Source of the DNA: Haliscomenobacter hydrossis DSM 1100
GTDB lineage: Bacteria > Bacteroidota > Bacteroidia > Chitinophagales > Saprospiraceae
NCBI RefSeq assembly: GCF_000212735.1
Contig: NC_015510.1
Span: forward strand, 4,589,001-4,653,000
DNA: 64,000 bases
Direction: 5' to 3'
In this document: positions 9,701-17,145 of the stretch, piece by piece
How the letters are laid out: each line of letters begins with the position of its first letter
Position numbering within the stretch: the first letter of the stretch is position 1
Program-made: the position numbers and the translations under genes
The notes under the pieces: generated by a model
Databases searched by the model: none
Told to the model about the DNA's origin: nothing
The model's input: only the letters and a program-made list of their open reading frames with translations

Positions 9701-10094
9701 GAGACATGTTCAGTTTCACCGACCAATAATAATCCCGGCTGGTGAGGATGGCTTTGGCCTGACAATCTTTGGCAATATACGTCATCTTATTGAGCGAAGA
9801 CTCAAACCCGTGCGAAGTTGGCGGATACGCGGGTACTGGTATCAGCCCCAGGCGGGCACAGGCAAAAAAAGCGCAAATCATCTCCAGTCCCGGCGGGTAA
9901 GCCAGGAGAATCCGGTCGCCCGACGAGAAACCATGTTCATTGTGAAGGCTGCTTGCTATGGCATTCGTGCGGTAAATAAACTCACTATAACTATACTTCT
10001 CCGTCTGGTTGCCAGAAATGTCAAGAAAAGAAAAGAGAAGTTTGTCTGGTTGCTTTTCCGCCCAGGTATCGAGTCGTTCAAAAATAGAATTCAT
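6792..10094 (-). CDS. Fused fatty acyl-AMP ligase, acyl carrier protein and thioester reductase
   Basis: A 1100-residue three-domain enzyme. Residues 1 to about 580 are an adenylate-forming domain of the fatty acyl-AMP ligase (FAAL) type; LQYTSGSTSEPKG is the P-loop and YLRTGDIGF the hinge-region motif. Residues about 595-680 form a carrier domain with the phosphopantetheine site GLESIDL (S615). From about residue 712 a short-chain-dehydrogenase-like reductase (R) domain begins with VLLTGGTGFFG, followed by FNHISTTFIFG and the YSQTKWVSE catalytic Tyr/Lys pair. Predicted reaction: activate a free fatty acid with ATP, load it on the built-in ACP and release it reductively as aldehyde or alcohol. 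No ketosynthase is present, so chain extension is not expected. The desaturase gene lies 57 nt upstream on the same strand. Confidence 0.88.
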   Translation of the reverse strand: MNSIFERLDTWAEKQPDKLLFSFLDISGNQTEKYSYSEFIYRTNAIASSLHNEHGFSSGDRILLAYPPGLEMICAFFACARLGLIPVPAYPPTSHGFESSLNKMTYIAKDCQAKAILTSRDYYWSVKLNMSRTNIAESLFSTSYISKLNWINTEDFRDVNKNGFPKGHSDILFLQYTSGSTSEPKGVMVSHQNILHNCDLATDFVPVGVSWLPQYHDMGLIGYYIYIALKGGTTYGFSPLDFIQRPALWLESITKYKATASSAPNFAFEYCLQPGKISEKTLESLDLSSLEYLMTAAEPVIPSTYTRFLKFFEPHGLKPESLFAAFGLAENTLAVTNYGRTYVSVDPVAFKQNKLKLLPQLSEPSCGTNIMNCGAPQGDIIVRIVDPHTRHALKEGQIGEVWIAGKSKCLGYWDKPELTKKLFQASIVGENQNANNYLRTGDIGFMHQDELYICGRAKDMIIIRGLNYYPQDIEKIVEQTAPAYVRHGFTAAFDVFEGEEKLVVLVGVKNPKNLPDPVPIVDAIRKGLNVQTHIIAFISAREIPKTSSGKIMRHKAKELWEAGQLNVLQQYSGAVEVDHLHDESKGPVSPFEELKLKYGFQGNETYSLGKAGLESIDLAVLLHDIKELLKDKGADELSKQIDIRLIQEISISELFELVNQFDNASALAILRLKNMIGRLQKEHTALEQKMMLSDTHLTFDPTAPVYPKHHKATDVLLTGGTGFFGPFILKSILEQTDQRVYVLIRAANEEQGMERLLAAMDSVEPLSPQLTVLFKQRVIPVCGDLGQHQLGLSRDKWDFLANQVQEIYHNGATVNYLFNYDKMRNVNVIGTNEILKLAFDGTPKIFNHISTTFIFGWAVKDVLYETDSNDNINLLDFGYSQTKWVSEQIVKDAMSRGLKGRIFRPALITPSINGGGHNFDISIRLIAFMVNNGIGVDAQNQISFSPADMAASNIVAISNLPETINRTFHVTRDEYANMGDITDIITKLTGTKFEIFKLKEFVPVIIDRCTKGDLLFPLLDFLVRSVENISAMEFKLYDNSNYRNGRNASPVGRLDPTLEETVRGILLFLQKNEIINVDFLPTEQGEEVVHVALQRSVEAS

Positions 10095-10151
10095 AAGTTA
10101 AGTGCTTGTTAGTGTGTCAATAGGTGAGGTGTAATTCGTTTTAAAAGAGGG

Positions 10152-11225
10152 TCAAAGTGCCATTTGAGCCGGGGGGTGTCCAAGTAGTTTGAGTAGTTTC
10201 ACGTGATGGGCCATGGCCTGATACATGTAGACGTTTTCGCGGTAATCCACCCCGAATTCAGCGGCGGTTTCACGCACTATTTTCGTCAGTTTGGGGTAGT
10301 GCGTATGGGCTACCTGCGGAAAAATGTGGTGTACCACATGGTGATTCAAGCCGCCACAGATGAAATTGGCGATGCGGCTGCGGGTCGCGTAGTCGGTGGT
10401 TGTGGCAAAAATATGATCGACAAAATCGTGGTCATGGCGCGCGTGAGGAAACTCGTTGATGTCGAGCAAATGTGCCACTTGAATGATCCAGGCGGCGATA
10501 AGTCCCATAATGAAATGGGTAATCAGGAATGCCAGCACGACCTGTCCTACCGAAAAACCAAGAATAAGCACGGGCAATACAATCATGTACGTGAGGTAAA
10601 TGATCTTGCTACCAATGATGATGATCCACTCGCTCAGGGGATACTTTACATGTTCTACATGCTTGTTGTTTTTGAAGAACAGGTACTCAAAGTCTTTGAC
10701 AAAAATAAAATCCAGGGTAGTAATGGCATACATAAAAAAGACATAGATGTGCTGAAAGCGATGGCTCTTCCTCCAGGGTGCATCCGGGGAAAACCGAAAA
10801 ATACCGTGTGCAAAAATGCCCTCGTCTTCTCCGTAAACGTTCATCACCGCATGATGGCCTTTGTTGTGCATGACGCGCCACAGGTAGGAACTGATGCCAC
10901 AAGCGTCGAGCACGTAACTCAAAGTTTTGTTGATGAATCGATTGTTGGAAATGGAGTTGTGGTTGGCATCATGGGCAATGTTGAGAAACATGAAGATCTG
11001 CCCCAGACCTTGGAGGAGGTACAACCCGAAAAACTGCGGGTAAGTCCAATCCGCAGCATAAAGCAGGAAATAACTGCCAATCCACCACGCCAAAGCGAAA
11101 GTAACTTTGAGCGTCATTTCCCAGTTCCCCTTTTTAGAAAGCCGATTCACTTCAAAATAATTGTTCAGCCGTTCAAACAAGGCTTTTTTGAAGGAGGCAT
11201 GGGTATCAGCAGAAATATTTGTCAT
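10152..11225 (-). CDS. Membrane fatty acid desaturase
   Basis: Integral-membrane di-iron desaturase of 357 residues. Histidine boxes are HDANH (85-89), HNKGHH (120-125) and HHVVHH within GGLNHHVVHHIFP (295-300). In the third box the position that is Gln in front-end desaturases is His, so the HxxHH form applies. There is no cytochrome b5 domain. Hydrophobic segments flank the boxes around residues 40-80 and 200-250. It is the first gene of a two-gene run with the FAAL-ACP-reductase. This suggests that the acyl chain handled by that enzyme is desaturated, before activation or on the ACP. Substrate and position of the double bond cannot be read. Confidence 0.88.
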   Translation of the reverse strand: MTNISADTHASFKKALFERLNNYFEVNRLSKKGNWEMTLKVTFALAWWIGSYFLLYAADWTYPQFFGLYLLQGLGQIFMFLNIAHDANHNSISNNRFINKTLSYVLDACGISSYLWRVMHNKGHHAVMNVYGEDEGIFAHGIFRFSPDAPWRKSHRFQHIYVFFMYAITTLDFIFVKDFEYLFFKNNKHVEHVKYPLSEWIIIIGSKIIYLTYMIVLPVLILGFSVGQVVLAFLITHFIMGLIAAWIIQVAHLLDINEFPHARHDHDFVDHIFATTTDYATRSRIANFICGGLNHHVVHHIFPQVAHTHYPKLTKIVRETAAEFGVDYRENVYMYQAMAHHVKLLKLLGHPPAQMAL

Positions 11226-11421
11226 ATTCTGTAAAGTTTTGATTTTTAGTACTTTTGGGAAGTTTAGACTAGCAGATTTTCTGTTGCGTCAAGCATATAG
11301 TGTTAAGAAGGACGTAGTATGAATACAGGTCTATACCGCCTCCTTATGCCTTAAAAGTAATAGGAATTAATTATTTTGGTAGCTTCTCTCCTATTTTTTT
11401 AGAAAAACCTACTGTCGGCTG

Positions 11422-11504
11422 CTTAAGTGATGAGAACGTATTAATGAATTTTTTCAACTTATTGATTTGAATTTTCTCGATTAATACGCTCCCATCACGT
11501 TAAG
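11422..11504. repeat. Imperfect inverted repeat after the oxidoreductase gene
   Basis: CTTAAGTGATG...CGTATTAAT (from 11422) pairs imperfectly with ATTAATACG...CATCACGTTAAG (to 11504). The right arm touches the TAA stop of the Gfo/Idh/MocA gene at 11505. It may serve as a 3' end hairpin. The rest of the gap (11226-11421) is AT-rich and I see no gene in it. Confidence 0.55.
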
Positions 11505-12599
11505 TTAAATCTTCACTAGTTGACCGGTTTTCACGGATTTGTAAATCGCCTCAACCACTCGAATATCGCGCAAACCCTCTTCACCGGGAGCGATCAAATC
11601 GGTACCCACCATAATGGCCATACAATCCTCGTCCATTTGTTTGGCCTGTTGGCTCTTGATGGTGAAATTGATGAGTGTGCCGTCCGACATGCTGCCTTTG
11701 TTGCCGTTGTAACCCGATTGTGGCTCCATTTTCAGCCAACCCTTTTCGTAATTGACCTGGAGATAATTCATGTTGATGCCAAAACTGGTTTGACACGAAG
11801 CCCTTGCCCCACTCGGGAATTCCAATAAAAACATCATCGTTTCTTCTACCTCCTTGTAAATTTCAGGACGAGTGGTTGAAGCCTGAGCAATCACGCTGAT
11901 GGGTTCCTCTCCCGTAGCCAGGCGAGCACCTTGTAGGGCATACACGCCCATGTCGCCCATGACGCCGCCGCCCAAAGCCTTGTTTTGTTTCCAGTGGTTG
12001 GTACGGCCATCAAAATAGCCCGCCGCACTGGTGACCATTTTCACTTTCCCAAATTTTTGTTCTTTGGCCACCTGCATGTAAGCCTGGATGTTGGGGTCGT
12101 GCTGACAACGGTAACCAATGGCCAGTTTGACTTTGTTGTCTTTGCAGGCTTTGATCATCGCTTCACAATCGGCTACCGAGGGTGCCATCGGTTTTTCACA
12201 AAAAACGTGTTTGCCCGCTTTCGCTGCTCGCACTACAAATTCGCGGTGCATGGAGGGTGGCAAAACCACGTACACCACGTCGATATCGGGATTGTTGGCG
12301 ATCTGGTCAAAGTTCTGGTAGTTGTAAATGTTTTTCTCCGGGAGGTTGTACTTCTTTTTCCAGGTTTCGGCTTTGGAGGGAGTACCTGTGACGATTCCGG
12401 CGAGATAAGCCTTTTCGGTCAGTTGTAGTGCGGGCGCGAGCAGGTCAGTACTGTAATAGCCCAGGCCTACGAGGGCAATACCCAATTTTTCCTTGGCTGG
12501 ATAAGTAGCCGATAAAAGGGAGTTTGTTGAAAACAAAGTGGCTGCGCTGGCTATAGCTGCTTTGGACAGAAAGTCGCGTCGTTCCATTTTCATGCTCAT
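11505..12599 (-). CDS. Tat-exported Gfo/Idh/MocA-family oxidoreductase
   Basis: NAD(P)-dependent sugar oxidoreductase of about 364 residues. The start MSMKMERRDFLSKAAIAS at 12599 gives a twin-arginine signal (RRDFL), so the folded, cofactor-loaded protein should reach the periplasm. An upstream in-frame ATG at 12689 would spoil the signal. The Rossmann motif is GIALVGLGYYSTDL; the family block HVFCEKPMAPS carries the catalytic-site Lys. The C-terminal alpha/beta domain includes GGGVMGDMGVYAL. It is the last gene of the minus-strand island. Together with secreted ThuA and the cytochrome c protein it suggests periplasmic oxidation of a sugar or glycoside. Confidence 0.87.
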   Translation of the reverse strand: MSMKMERRDFLSKAAIASAATLFSTNSLLSATYPAKEKLGIALVGLGYYSTDLLAPALQLTEKAYLAGIVTGTPSKAETWKKKYNLPEKNIYNYQNFDQIANNPDIDVVYVVLPPSMHREFVVRAAKAGKHVFCEKPMAPSVADCEAMIKACKDNKVKLAIGYRCQHDPNIQAYMQVAKEQKFGKVKMVTSAAGYFDGRTNHWKQNKALGGGVMGDMGVYALQGARLATGEEPISVIAQASTTRPEIYKEVEETMMFLLEFPSGARASCQTSFGINMNYLQVNYEKGWLKMEPQSGYNGNKGSMSDGTLINFTIKSQQAKQMDEDCMAIMVGTDLIAPGEEGLRDIRVVEAIYKSVKTGQLVKI

Positions 12600-12635
12600 G
12601 TTTTTTGGTGTGATCGAATGTTTATAGTGTAAACG

Positions 12636-12776
12636 TAACATCCCGCCTGCGGCGGAAATTGATAAAGATAATTTCACCACGGATTCCACAGATTTTCACA
12701 GATTTTTTGGATATGACAAAAAATCTGTGGAATCAGTGGTGAAAAAGATCCACCGTAGGCGGAGTACTACCTTGCG
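12636..12776. repeat. Nested inverted repeat, CGCAGATTT family, copy 2
   Basis: Inner arms 12672-12696 and 12720-12744 (TTTCACCAC...CACAGATTTT) match with a single mismatch. Outer GC-rich arms are CCCGCCTGCGGCGGA (12642-12656) and its imperfect complement near 12749-12765. The element ends directly at the stop codon of the ThuA-domain gene (12777). Same architecture as copies at 4391 and 13797, with the tandem word changed to CACAGATTT. Confidence 0.8.
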
Positions 12777-13766
12777 TTATTGCTTCTCTACAAATTTACG
12801 GGAGCTGGTGGCATTTGCTGTGGGAAAATCTTTTGGGATCGGAATGTTGACCTTGCCCGTTGCCGCCCACTGCGCACCCCTTTGCAGGCAAGTGATGAAA
12901 CCAACACATTCTACCGAATAATCCACGTGGCCCAGTGGCGTGTGAAAAATCCGCCCCTTGCCGTATTTGATGGTCAGCAACATCGGTTCGTGGTGATCAG
13001 TACCCCGGTTGGTTTTGGGGGAAAAGGCCGTGGCCAATACTTCCATGTTTTCGGCAGGGCCTCGCAATCGGTCGTACATTTCATCTTTGGTATGCATCCA
13101 GGTAAGCGGCATTCCACGGGTGATCGGGTGCTTGCTATTGCGGATGGTCACCTGAAATTCGGCTTGTGCACCGTGCGAACCTGCTTTTCCTGGTTGGGTG
13201 TCCCTGATGAGTTTTCCTTCCTGGTCGTAATAGACGTAAGGACCATCTTTTTCGGTACGGTCGCCCCAACCGCCGAGGCCGATCATTTTATTGTAAGCGG
13301 GCCAATTGGGAAAAGAGTTGTCGGCGGCATGCACGACGACCAATCCTCCTCCGTTTTTGATGAACGCTTCAAAATTGGCCTGGGTCGCATCGGGCCAGGG
13401 TGCGGCATTCCAACCAAAGTTACACACCACCAGGTCGTACTTGGAAAAGTCGATCAGGTAGCTGGAATCTGCTCTGGGTTTGGGCAGTGCCTGGGTGTTG
13501 GGAACGCCCGGAATTTTATATTGTGCAACGAGGTCATCGCCCTGCCAGGTGTAATGCGTGCGTTTCACCTCCACCGAAAACTTACCCGTTTCTTCCAGGT
13601 ATTGCTTCATCATGTAGGTGATTTTGGGCCATTGGACGTGGTTGTTTTGCCCATCTACGATGAGGGTTTTGATGACTTTGGAGCTTCCTCCGCCAGTCGT
13701 TTGCGCCTGAGTTTTGCCCAAGGCAAAGACGGCGATGAGCGCGAGTATGATGCAGTTCGATTTCAT
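12777..13766 (-). CDS. Secreted ThuA-domain protein
   Basis: ThuA-like (trehalose utilisation) class I glutamine-amidotransferase-fold protein of 329 residues. A Sec signal peptide (MKSNCIILALIAVFALGKTQA) opens the protein. Fold marks are LIVDGQNNH at the first strand, DLVVCNFGWNAAPWP, GGGLVVVHAADNSFPNWPAY, and a C-terminal GRIFHTPLGHVDYS. In rhizobia ThuA and ThuB act in conversion of disaccharides to 3-keto sugars. Secreted ThuA proteins are common in Bacteroidota and Planctomycetes, and their chemistry is less certain. Long repeats flank the gene on both sides, yet all neighbours point the same way. Confidence 0.85.
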   Translation of the reverse strand: MKSNCIILALIAVFALGKTQAQTTGGGSSKVIKTLIVDGQNNHVQWPKITYMMKQYLEETGKFSVEVKRTHYTWQGDDLVAQYKIPGVPNTQALPKPRADSSYLIDFSKYDLVVCNFGWNAAPWPDATQANFEAFIKNGGGLVVVHAADNSFPNWPAYNKMIGLGGWGDRTEKDGPYVYYDQEGKLIRDTQPGKAGSHGAQAEFQVTIRNSKHPITRGMPLTWMHTKDEMYDRLRGPAENMEVLATAFSPKTNRGTDHHEPMLLTIKYGKGRIFHTPLGHVDYSVECVGFITCLQRGAQWAATGKVNIPIPKDFPTANATSSRKFVEKQ

Positions 13767-13796
13767 CTGAATTGCTGTTTTGATTAAATGAATCCA

Positions 13797-13957
13797 TTGC
13801 CCACCTTCGGCGGGCTAATTTTTGATATTTTATCCCGCAGATCACACAGATTTACGCAGATTTTTTTCCAAAATGAACATTATCTGCGTAAATCTGCGTG
13901 ATCTGCGGGCTACTTTATCTTATTAAACTCCGCCGCAGGCGGGGTGCTAAAATTTTA
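13797..13957. repeat. Nested inverted repeat, CGCAGATTT family, copy 3
   Basis: Inner arms 13834-13861 and 13882-13909 (CCCGCAGATCAC...ACGCAGAT) differ at one base and contain GCAGAT/CACAGAT words. Outer arms CCACCTTCGGCGGG (13801-13814) and CCGCCGCAGGCGGGG (from about 13930) are GC-rich and self-complementary. It lies between the stop of the cytochrome gene (13967) and the start of the ThuA gene on the same strand, so here it sits within a possible operon. Confidence 0.82.
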
Positions 13958-13966
13958 CCTTTTCGA

Positions 13967-16267
13967 TTATTTGCTAGCCGTTGGGGCCAGTTTTGCCAGA
14001 TCCTCAGCAGTCCAGGATTGTTTTACCTTGCGGTGTTGGTCTCTCAGCTTTTTGACCTCATCAGGTTGTACAATCAGCAGCGGTTTGTTCCTCATAGCGG
14101 CGTTTCGATTGGCGGCAAATTCATAACGGCCATAACTCAAAACCGCAGCAATCCACTCATCGGTATTGTCTTTCATGGCAGGCATTTCACTGGGATAGGT
14201 TTTGCCTTCAATGGGGCCTTTTAATCCATGTAAAAGGATGCGGATGGCATTTGACTTGTCTCCGTTGAGGTGTTTGGATCCCACTAAAGCAGGCGCTGCA
14301 TTGCTGGCTAGCCCTTTGCCATCGCCACCGTGACAAGGCGAGCACATGGATTGATAAATTTCAGCGCCCTGTAAAAGCAACTTTCGATCGGCTGCGGCAA
14401 AGCTGCCCAGTCTGCTACCATAAATTCTGAAATCCTCGTTTTTGTCCAGGCTGTTTTTTACGCTGTTCAGCATAGTATGGTTCGGGTTTTGAGCCAAAAT
14501 GTCTTTAGCCAGCTGTTTGGCGCGTTCATTTTTACTGGATCCCAAGGACAGTAGCAATTGTATTTTTACATCATCGTGCCCATCGTTCAGCATTTTGCCC
14601 AGGTGCTCAATTATGGCCTGGTCGTTCTGTTTTACGTAGGATTCGCTGATCCAGACTGCTGCTCGGCGCACTTGCGGATCAGGGTCTTTCAGGGCAGTGT
14701 ACAGCACCTCTTTGTTGATGGCCTGCAAACCTTCCAGGGTCCAGAGGGCATGCAAACGGCCCAAGGCGGAAGGGGCTTTGGGGAGTGAACCCTGCTGACC
14801 TGTGGCCATCTGGGTCAATGCAGGAACCACCGATTTATCGCCAAGCACGATGATTTGTTTTTGCGCATTATCGCGCCACCAGCCATTGGGATGGTCCAGA
14901 TGTTTGAGCAAATCACTGGCCGGAACATCCAGCATTTTAGGCTTCGGCCCAGCCTGGTATCCATCGTGTACCAGGCGCCAGATGCGGCCCCGCTGGTTGA
15001 TTTTGGCCAAACCATATTGGTCAATTTTATTGCGCAAAAAACTCCCCTTTCGGGTCCAGTTGGATTCCTGGATGATGCCCCGGTTCATGTCTACGATGTA
15101 CAGCAGACCATCCGGGCCCGTGTAGGTGTTCACGGGGCGAAAGAAAAAGTCGGTACTGGAGATGAACTCCTGGCGATCGTAAGCATTTTCCAGGTAAGTT
15201 TTTCCAGCGCGGTTGATCACTTTTGCCCGTCGTACGATGCGGGCTACGGGCTCGTTGATGATGTAGTCACCCACTATATCAGCAGGGAGGCGGTCACCTC
15301 GGAAGATGGCCTGTCCGTTTGCCGCGGTGAAATGGTTCAGCGTACTATCCGAACGCAGGCGCTTGGGGCCTCCTTGTACATCTGGGTTGGAAATGCTTGA
15401 CCAAACGGGGCTGAATTTTTCTTCGCTGTAGGCATCCGCAAATTCCAATGCACCGTACTTGGGATTGATCTGAAAGCCAGATCCCGCGTTTTCTCCTCCT
15501 CCGCGGCTAAAAAACAAACGGCCATAATTGTCGTGGGTCAGGCCCCATTGGCCATTGGAACCGCTGTGCAGTGAATCCGGCTGGAGCATGCCATCGACGT
15601 AGCGAAAACGCACGGGGTCTACGGTTTGGTAAATGTAATTATCGAGGTTCCAATCCAGGCCACTTCGTTGGTGCTCGAGGTTTCCGGGGGCTACTTTACC
15701 TACCGTGTATACGGCCTTTTTTTCATCGGCTACGCCATCGCCATTGGTGTCTTTGTAGCTGTAAATGTCGTAAGTATCGGTCTCATTCACCAACAATTCA
15801 TGGTTGACACAAAGCAGCATACGCGGCAACACCAAGTCTTTGATAAAAACCGAACGTTTGTCCATTTTGCCATCATTGTTGGTGTCTTCCAACAAGATGA
15901 CCCGGCTTTTTGCTTCTTTGGTTCCCGTGCCATCGGCATCCTGGGTGTAGGTTTCCATTTGGGCGACGTACATTTTTGCATCGCCGTCCCAGGTAATCAC
16001 CACGGGTTCGGTGATCATGGGTTCGCTGGCCACCAATTCCATGTGGTAACCCGCCGGAACCTGAAAAGCCTTTTGACTTTGTGCCGGGCTAAGCGGAGTC
16101 ATGTCGAAAGCAGCAATGGGTGGCAGTGGGAGGCTGTCGGGTTTGGTGCCGGGAGCTACAATGGCAGCAGTGGTATTGGTCCCTCGTGTCCCCGATTCTT
16201 TCTGAACCTTACATGCATACAAGATAGAAAATGCACATAAGCAGAGTACAATGATGTTCCTGTTCAT
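13967..16267 (-). CDS. Lipoprotein with beta-propeller dehydrogenase domain, HEAT repeats and cytochrome c
   Basis: A 766-residue exported protein of the PVC-type heme-binding class. The N-terminus is a lipoprotein signal (ILYAC, Cys about residue 19). The following propeller-like domain has two calcium-loop motifs, DTNNDGKMDK and DTNGDGVADE. A helical HEAT-like stretch follows (DPDPQVRRAAVWISESY), then a C-terminal cytochrome c with the heme site CSPCH in YQSMCSPCHGGDGKG. Likely role: oxidise a substrate in the periplasm and pass electrons through heme c. In this island it could be the oxidase partner or electron outlet for the sugar-processing proteins; the substrate is inference. Confidence 0.85.
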   Translation of the reverse strand: MNRNIIVLCLCAFSILYACKVQKESGTRGTNTTAAIVAPGTKPDSLPLPPIAAFDMTPLSPAQSQKAFQVPAGYHMELVASEPMITEPVVITWDGDAKMYVAQMETYTQDADGTGTKEAKSRVILLEDTNNDGKMDKRSVFIKDLVLPRMLLCVNHELLVNETDTYDIYSYKDTNGDGVADEKKAVYTVGKVAPGNLEHQRSGLDWNLDNYIYQTVDPVRFRYVDGMLQPDSLHSGSNGQWGLTHDNYGRLFFSRGGGENAGSGFQINPKYGALEFADAYSEEKFSPVWSSISNPDVQGGPKRLRSDSTLNHFTAANGQAIFRGDRLPADIVGDYIINEPVARIVRRAKVINRAGKTYLENAYDRQEFISSTDFFFRPVNTYTGPDGLLYIVDMNRGIIQESNWTRKGSFLRNKIDQYGLAKINQRGRIWRLVHDGYQAGPKPKMLDVPASDLLKHLDHPNGWWRDNAQKQIIVLGDKSVVPALTQMATGQQGSLPKAPSALGRLHALWTLEGLQAINKEVLYTALKDPDPQVRRAAVWISESYVKQNDQAIIEHLGKMLNDGHDDVKIQLLLSLGSSKNERAKQLAKDILAQNPNHTMLNSVKNSLDKNEDFRIYGSRLGSFAAADRKLLLQGAEIYQSMCSPCHGGDGKGLASNAAPALVGSKHLNGDKSNAIRILLHGLKGPIEGKTYPSEMPAMKDNTDEWIAAVLSYGRYEFAANRNAAMRNKPLLIVQPDEVKKLRDQHRKVKQSWTAEDLAKLAPTASK

Positions 16268-16300
16268 TTTGTTTGTTTATAGCTGATGTAGCCGTTTAGA

Positions 16301-16316
16301 GCATGTTTAAACATGC
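16301..16316. promoter_or_regulatory. Perfect 16-bp palindrome upstream of the cytochrome gene
   Basis: GCATGTTTAAACATGC lies 33 nt upstream of the start codon at 16267. It is the right size and place for an operator of a dimeric regulator. No matching copy was noticed elsewhere in the window. Confidence 0.35.
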
Positions 16317-16412
16317 GCTGTGGCGGAGCGACTAAAAGTACATAAAGTTAAAACTTTAGGAGAGAATTTGAGGATAAAAAAAGGCAAGTGCAATCTAAGT
16401 GCGGGAACCTTA

Positions 16413-17003
16413 TCAGCTTATTTGCAGCAATAGAAAAAGCAGTGCCAAATCTCCCACCCAATCCTTGCGCAGGCATAAAATAGCCCGGTGGAGCAGATTG
16501 CTCACCGATTGGTGGTTAATGTTGAGGATTTCGGCGATTTGGTCTACCGCAAGCCCTTGGTGATAGCGCAGGTATAAGGCCTCCTTTTGTCGGGTGGGTA
16601 GGGCATTGATGAGGCGATTGAGCTGTTGTACTTTGGCGGCGGTTTCCTCATCGGCAATGAGCTGATCTTCGATGGAAAAATTGAGCGAGAACTCAACAGC
16701 GTCCAGATTGGTGGTTTTTTGAAAAATATGCTCACGTTCATTGAGTCGGGCAATGCGTTTTCGGAGACTCGACAGCAAATAGGTTTTGACCACCACTTTA
16801 TCCGTCAACGCATGCCGGTACCGCCAGACATCCATGAAGACATTTTGCACGCAGTCCTTTACTTTTTCAGGATCAGACAGCAAGCTGTTTCCATAGCCCA
16901 GCAACTGTGGATAATACCGCTCAAACAAGGTCGAGAACGCCCGTTCTTCGTTTAGCCGGAGATTTTGCCAAAGTCTTTCATCGTTCAGTGCTGTAGTTGC
17001 CAA
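16413..17003 (-). CDS. ECF sigma factor (FecI-like)
   Basis: Sigma-70 family extracytoplasmic-function factor of 196 residues. Region 2 includes AFSTLFERYYPQLLGYGNSLL and VKDCVQNVFMDVWRYR. Region 4 includes LPTRQKEALYLRYHQGLAVDQIAEIL and the recognition helix NHQSVSNLLHRAI. The start is a TTG at 17003; no in-frame ATG fits near it. FecI-like factors in Bacteroidota are normally released by an adjacent FecR and drive SusC/SusD. Here the sigma gene lies after the SusCD operon and behind a strong terminator, 7 kb from FecR, so it probably has its own promoter. Confidence 0.88.
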   Translation of the reverse strand: MATTALNDERLWQNLRLNEERAFSTLFERYYPQLLGYGNSLLSDPEKVKDCVQNVFMDVWRYRHALTDKVVVKTYLLSSLRKRIARLNEREHIFQKTTNLDAVEFSLNFSIEDQLIADEETAAKVQQLNRLINALPTRQKEALYLRYHQGLAVDQIAEILNINHQSVSNLLHRAILCLRKDWVGDLALLFLLLQIS

Positions 17004-17100
17004 GGAATTTTATTAAATATTTTGAAAATGTAAAAAATAGCAGGTTTAAATTTTACAAATGTAAGTGTTCTCAAAATAAAGCACAAAAATATAAATCTAC

Positions 17101-17140
17101 CCAGGGCTTTCTTTTAAAACTTCAAGAGAAAGCCCTGGGT
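17101..17140 (-). terminator. Strong hairpin terminator of the SusCD operon
   Basis: CCCAGGGCTTTCT (from 17101) and AGAAAGCCCTGGG (to 17140) form a perfect 13-bp stem with a 14-nt loop. It lies 5 nt after the stop codon of the secreted protein at 17146-18582, so the FecR-SusC-SusD transcript very likely ends here, before the sigma factor gene. Confidence 0.8.
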
Positions 17141-17145
17141 AAGCA

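Noticed and set aside
6792..11225. Terminal-alkyne (JamABC-like) biosynthesis as a firm assignment
   Set aside because: The gene kinds are similar, but the ACP and reductase are fused, no PKS/NRPS follows, and desaturase motifs alone do not show acetylenase activity.
10203..11234. 343-residue open frame on the + strand opposite the desaturase
   Set aside because: It is antisense to a gene with complete histidine boxes and shows no protein-like pattern; GC-skewed codon use on the opposite strand explains it.
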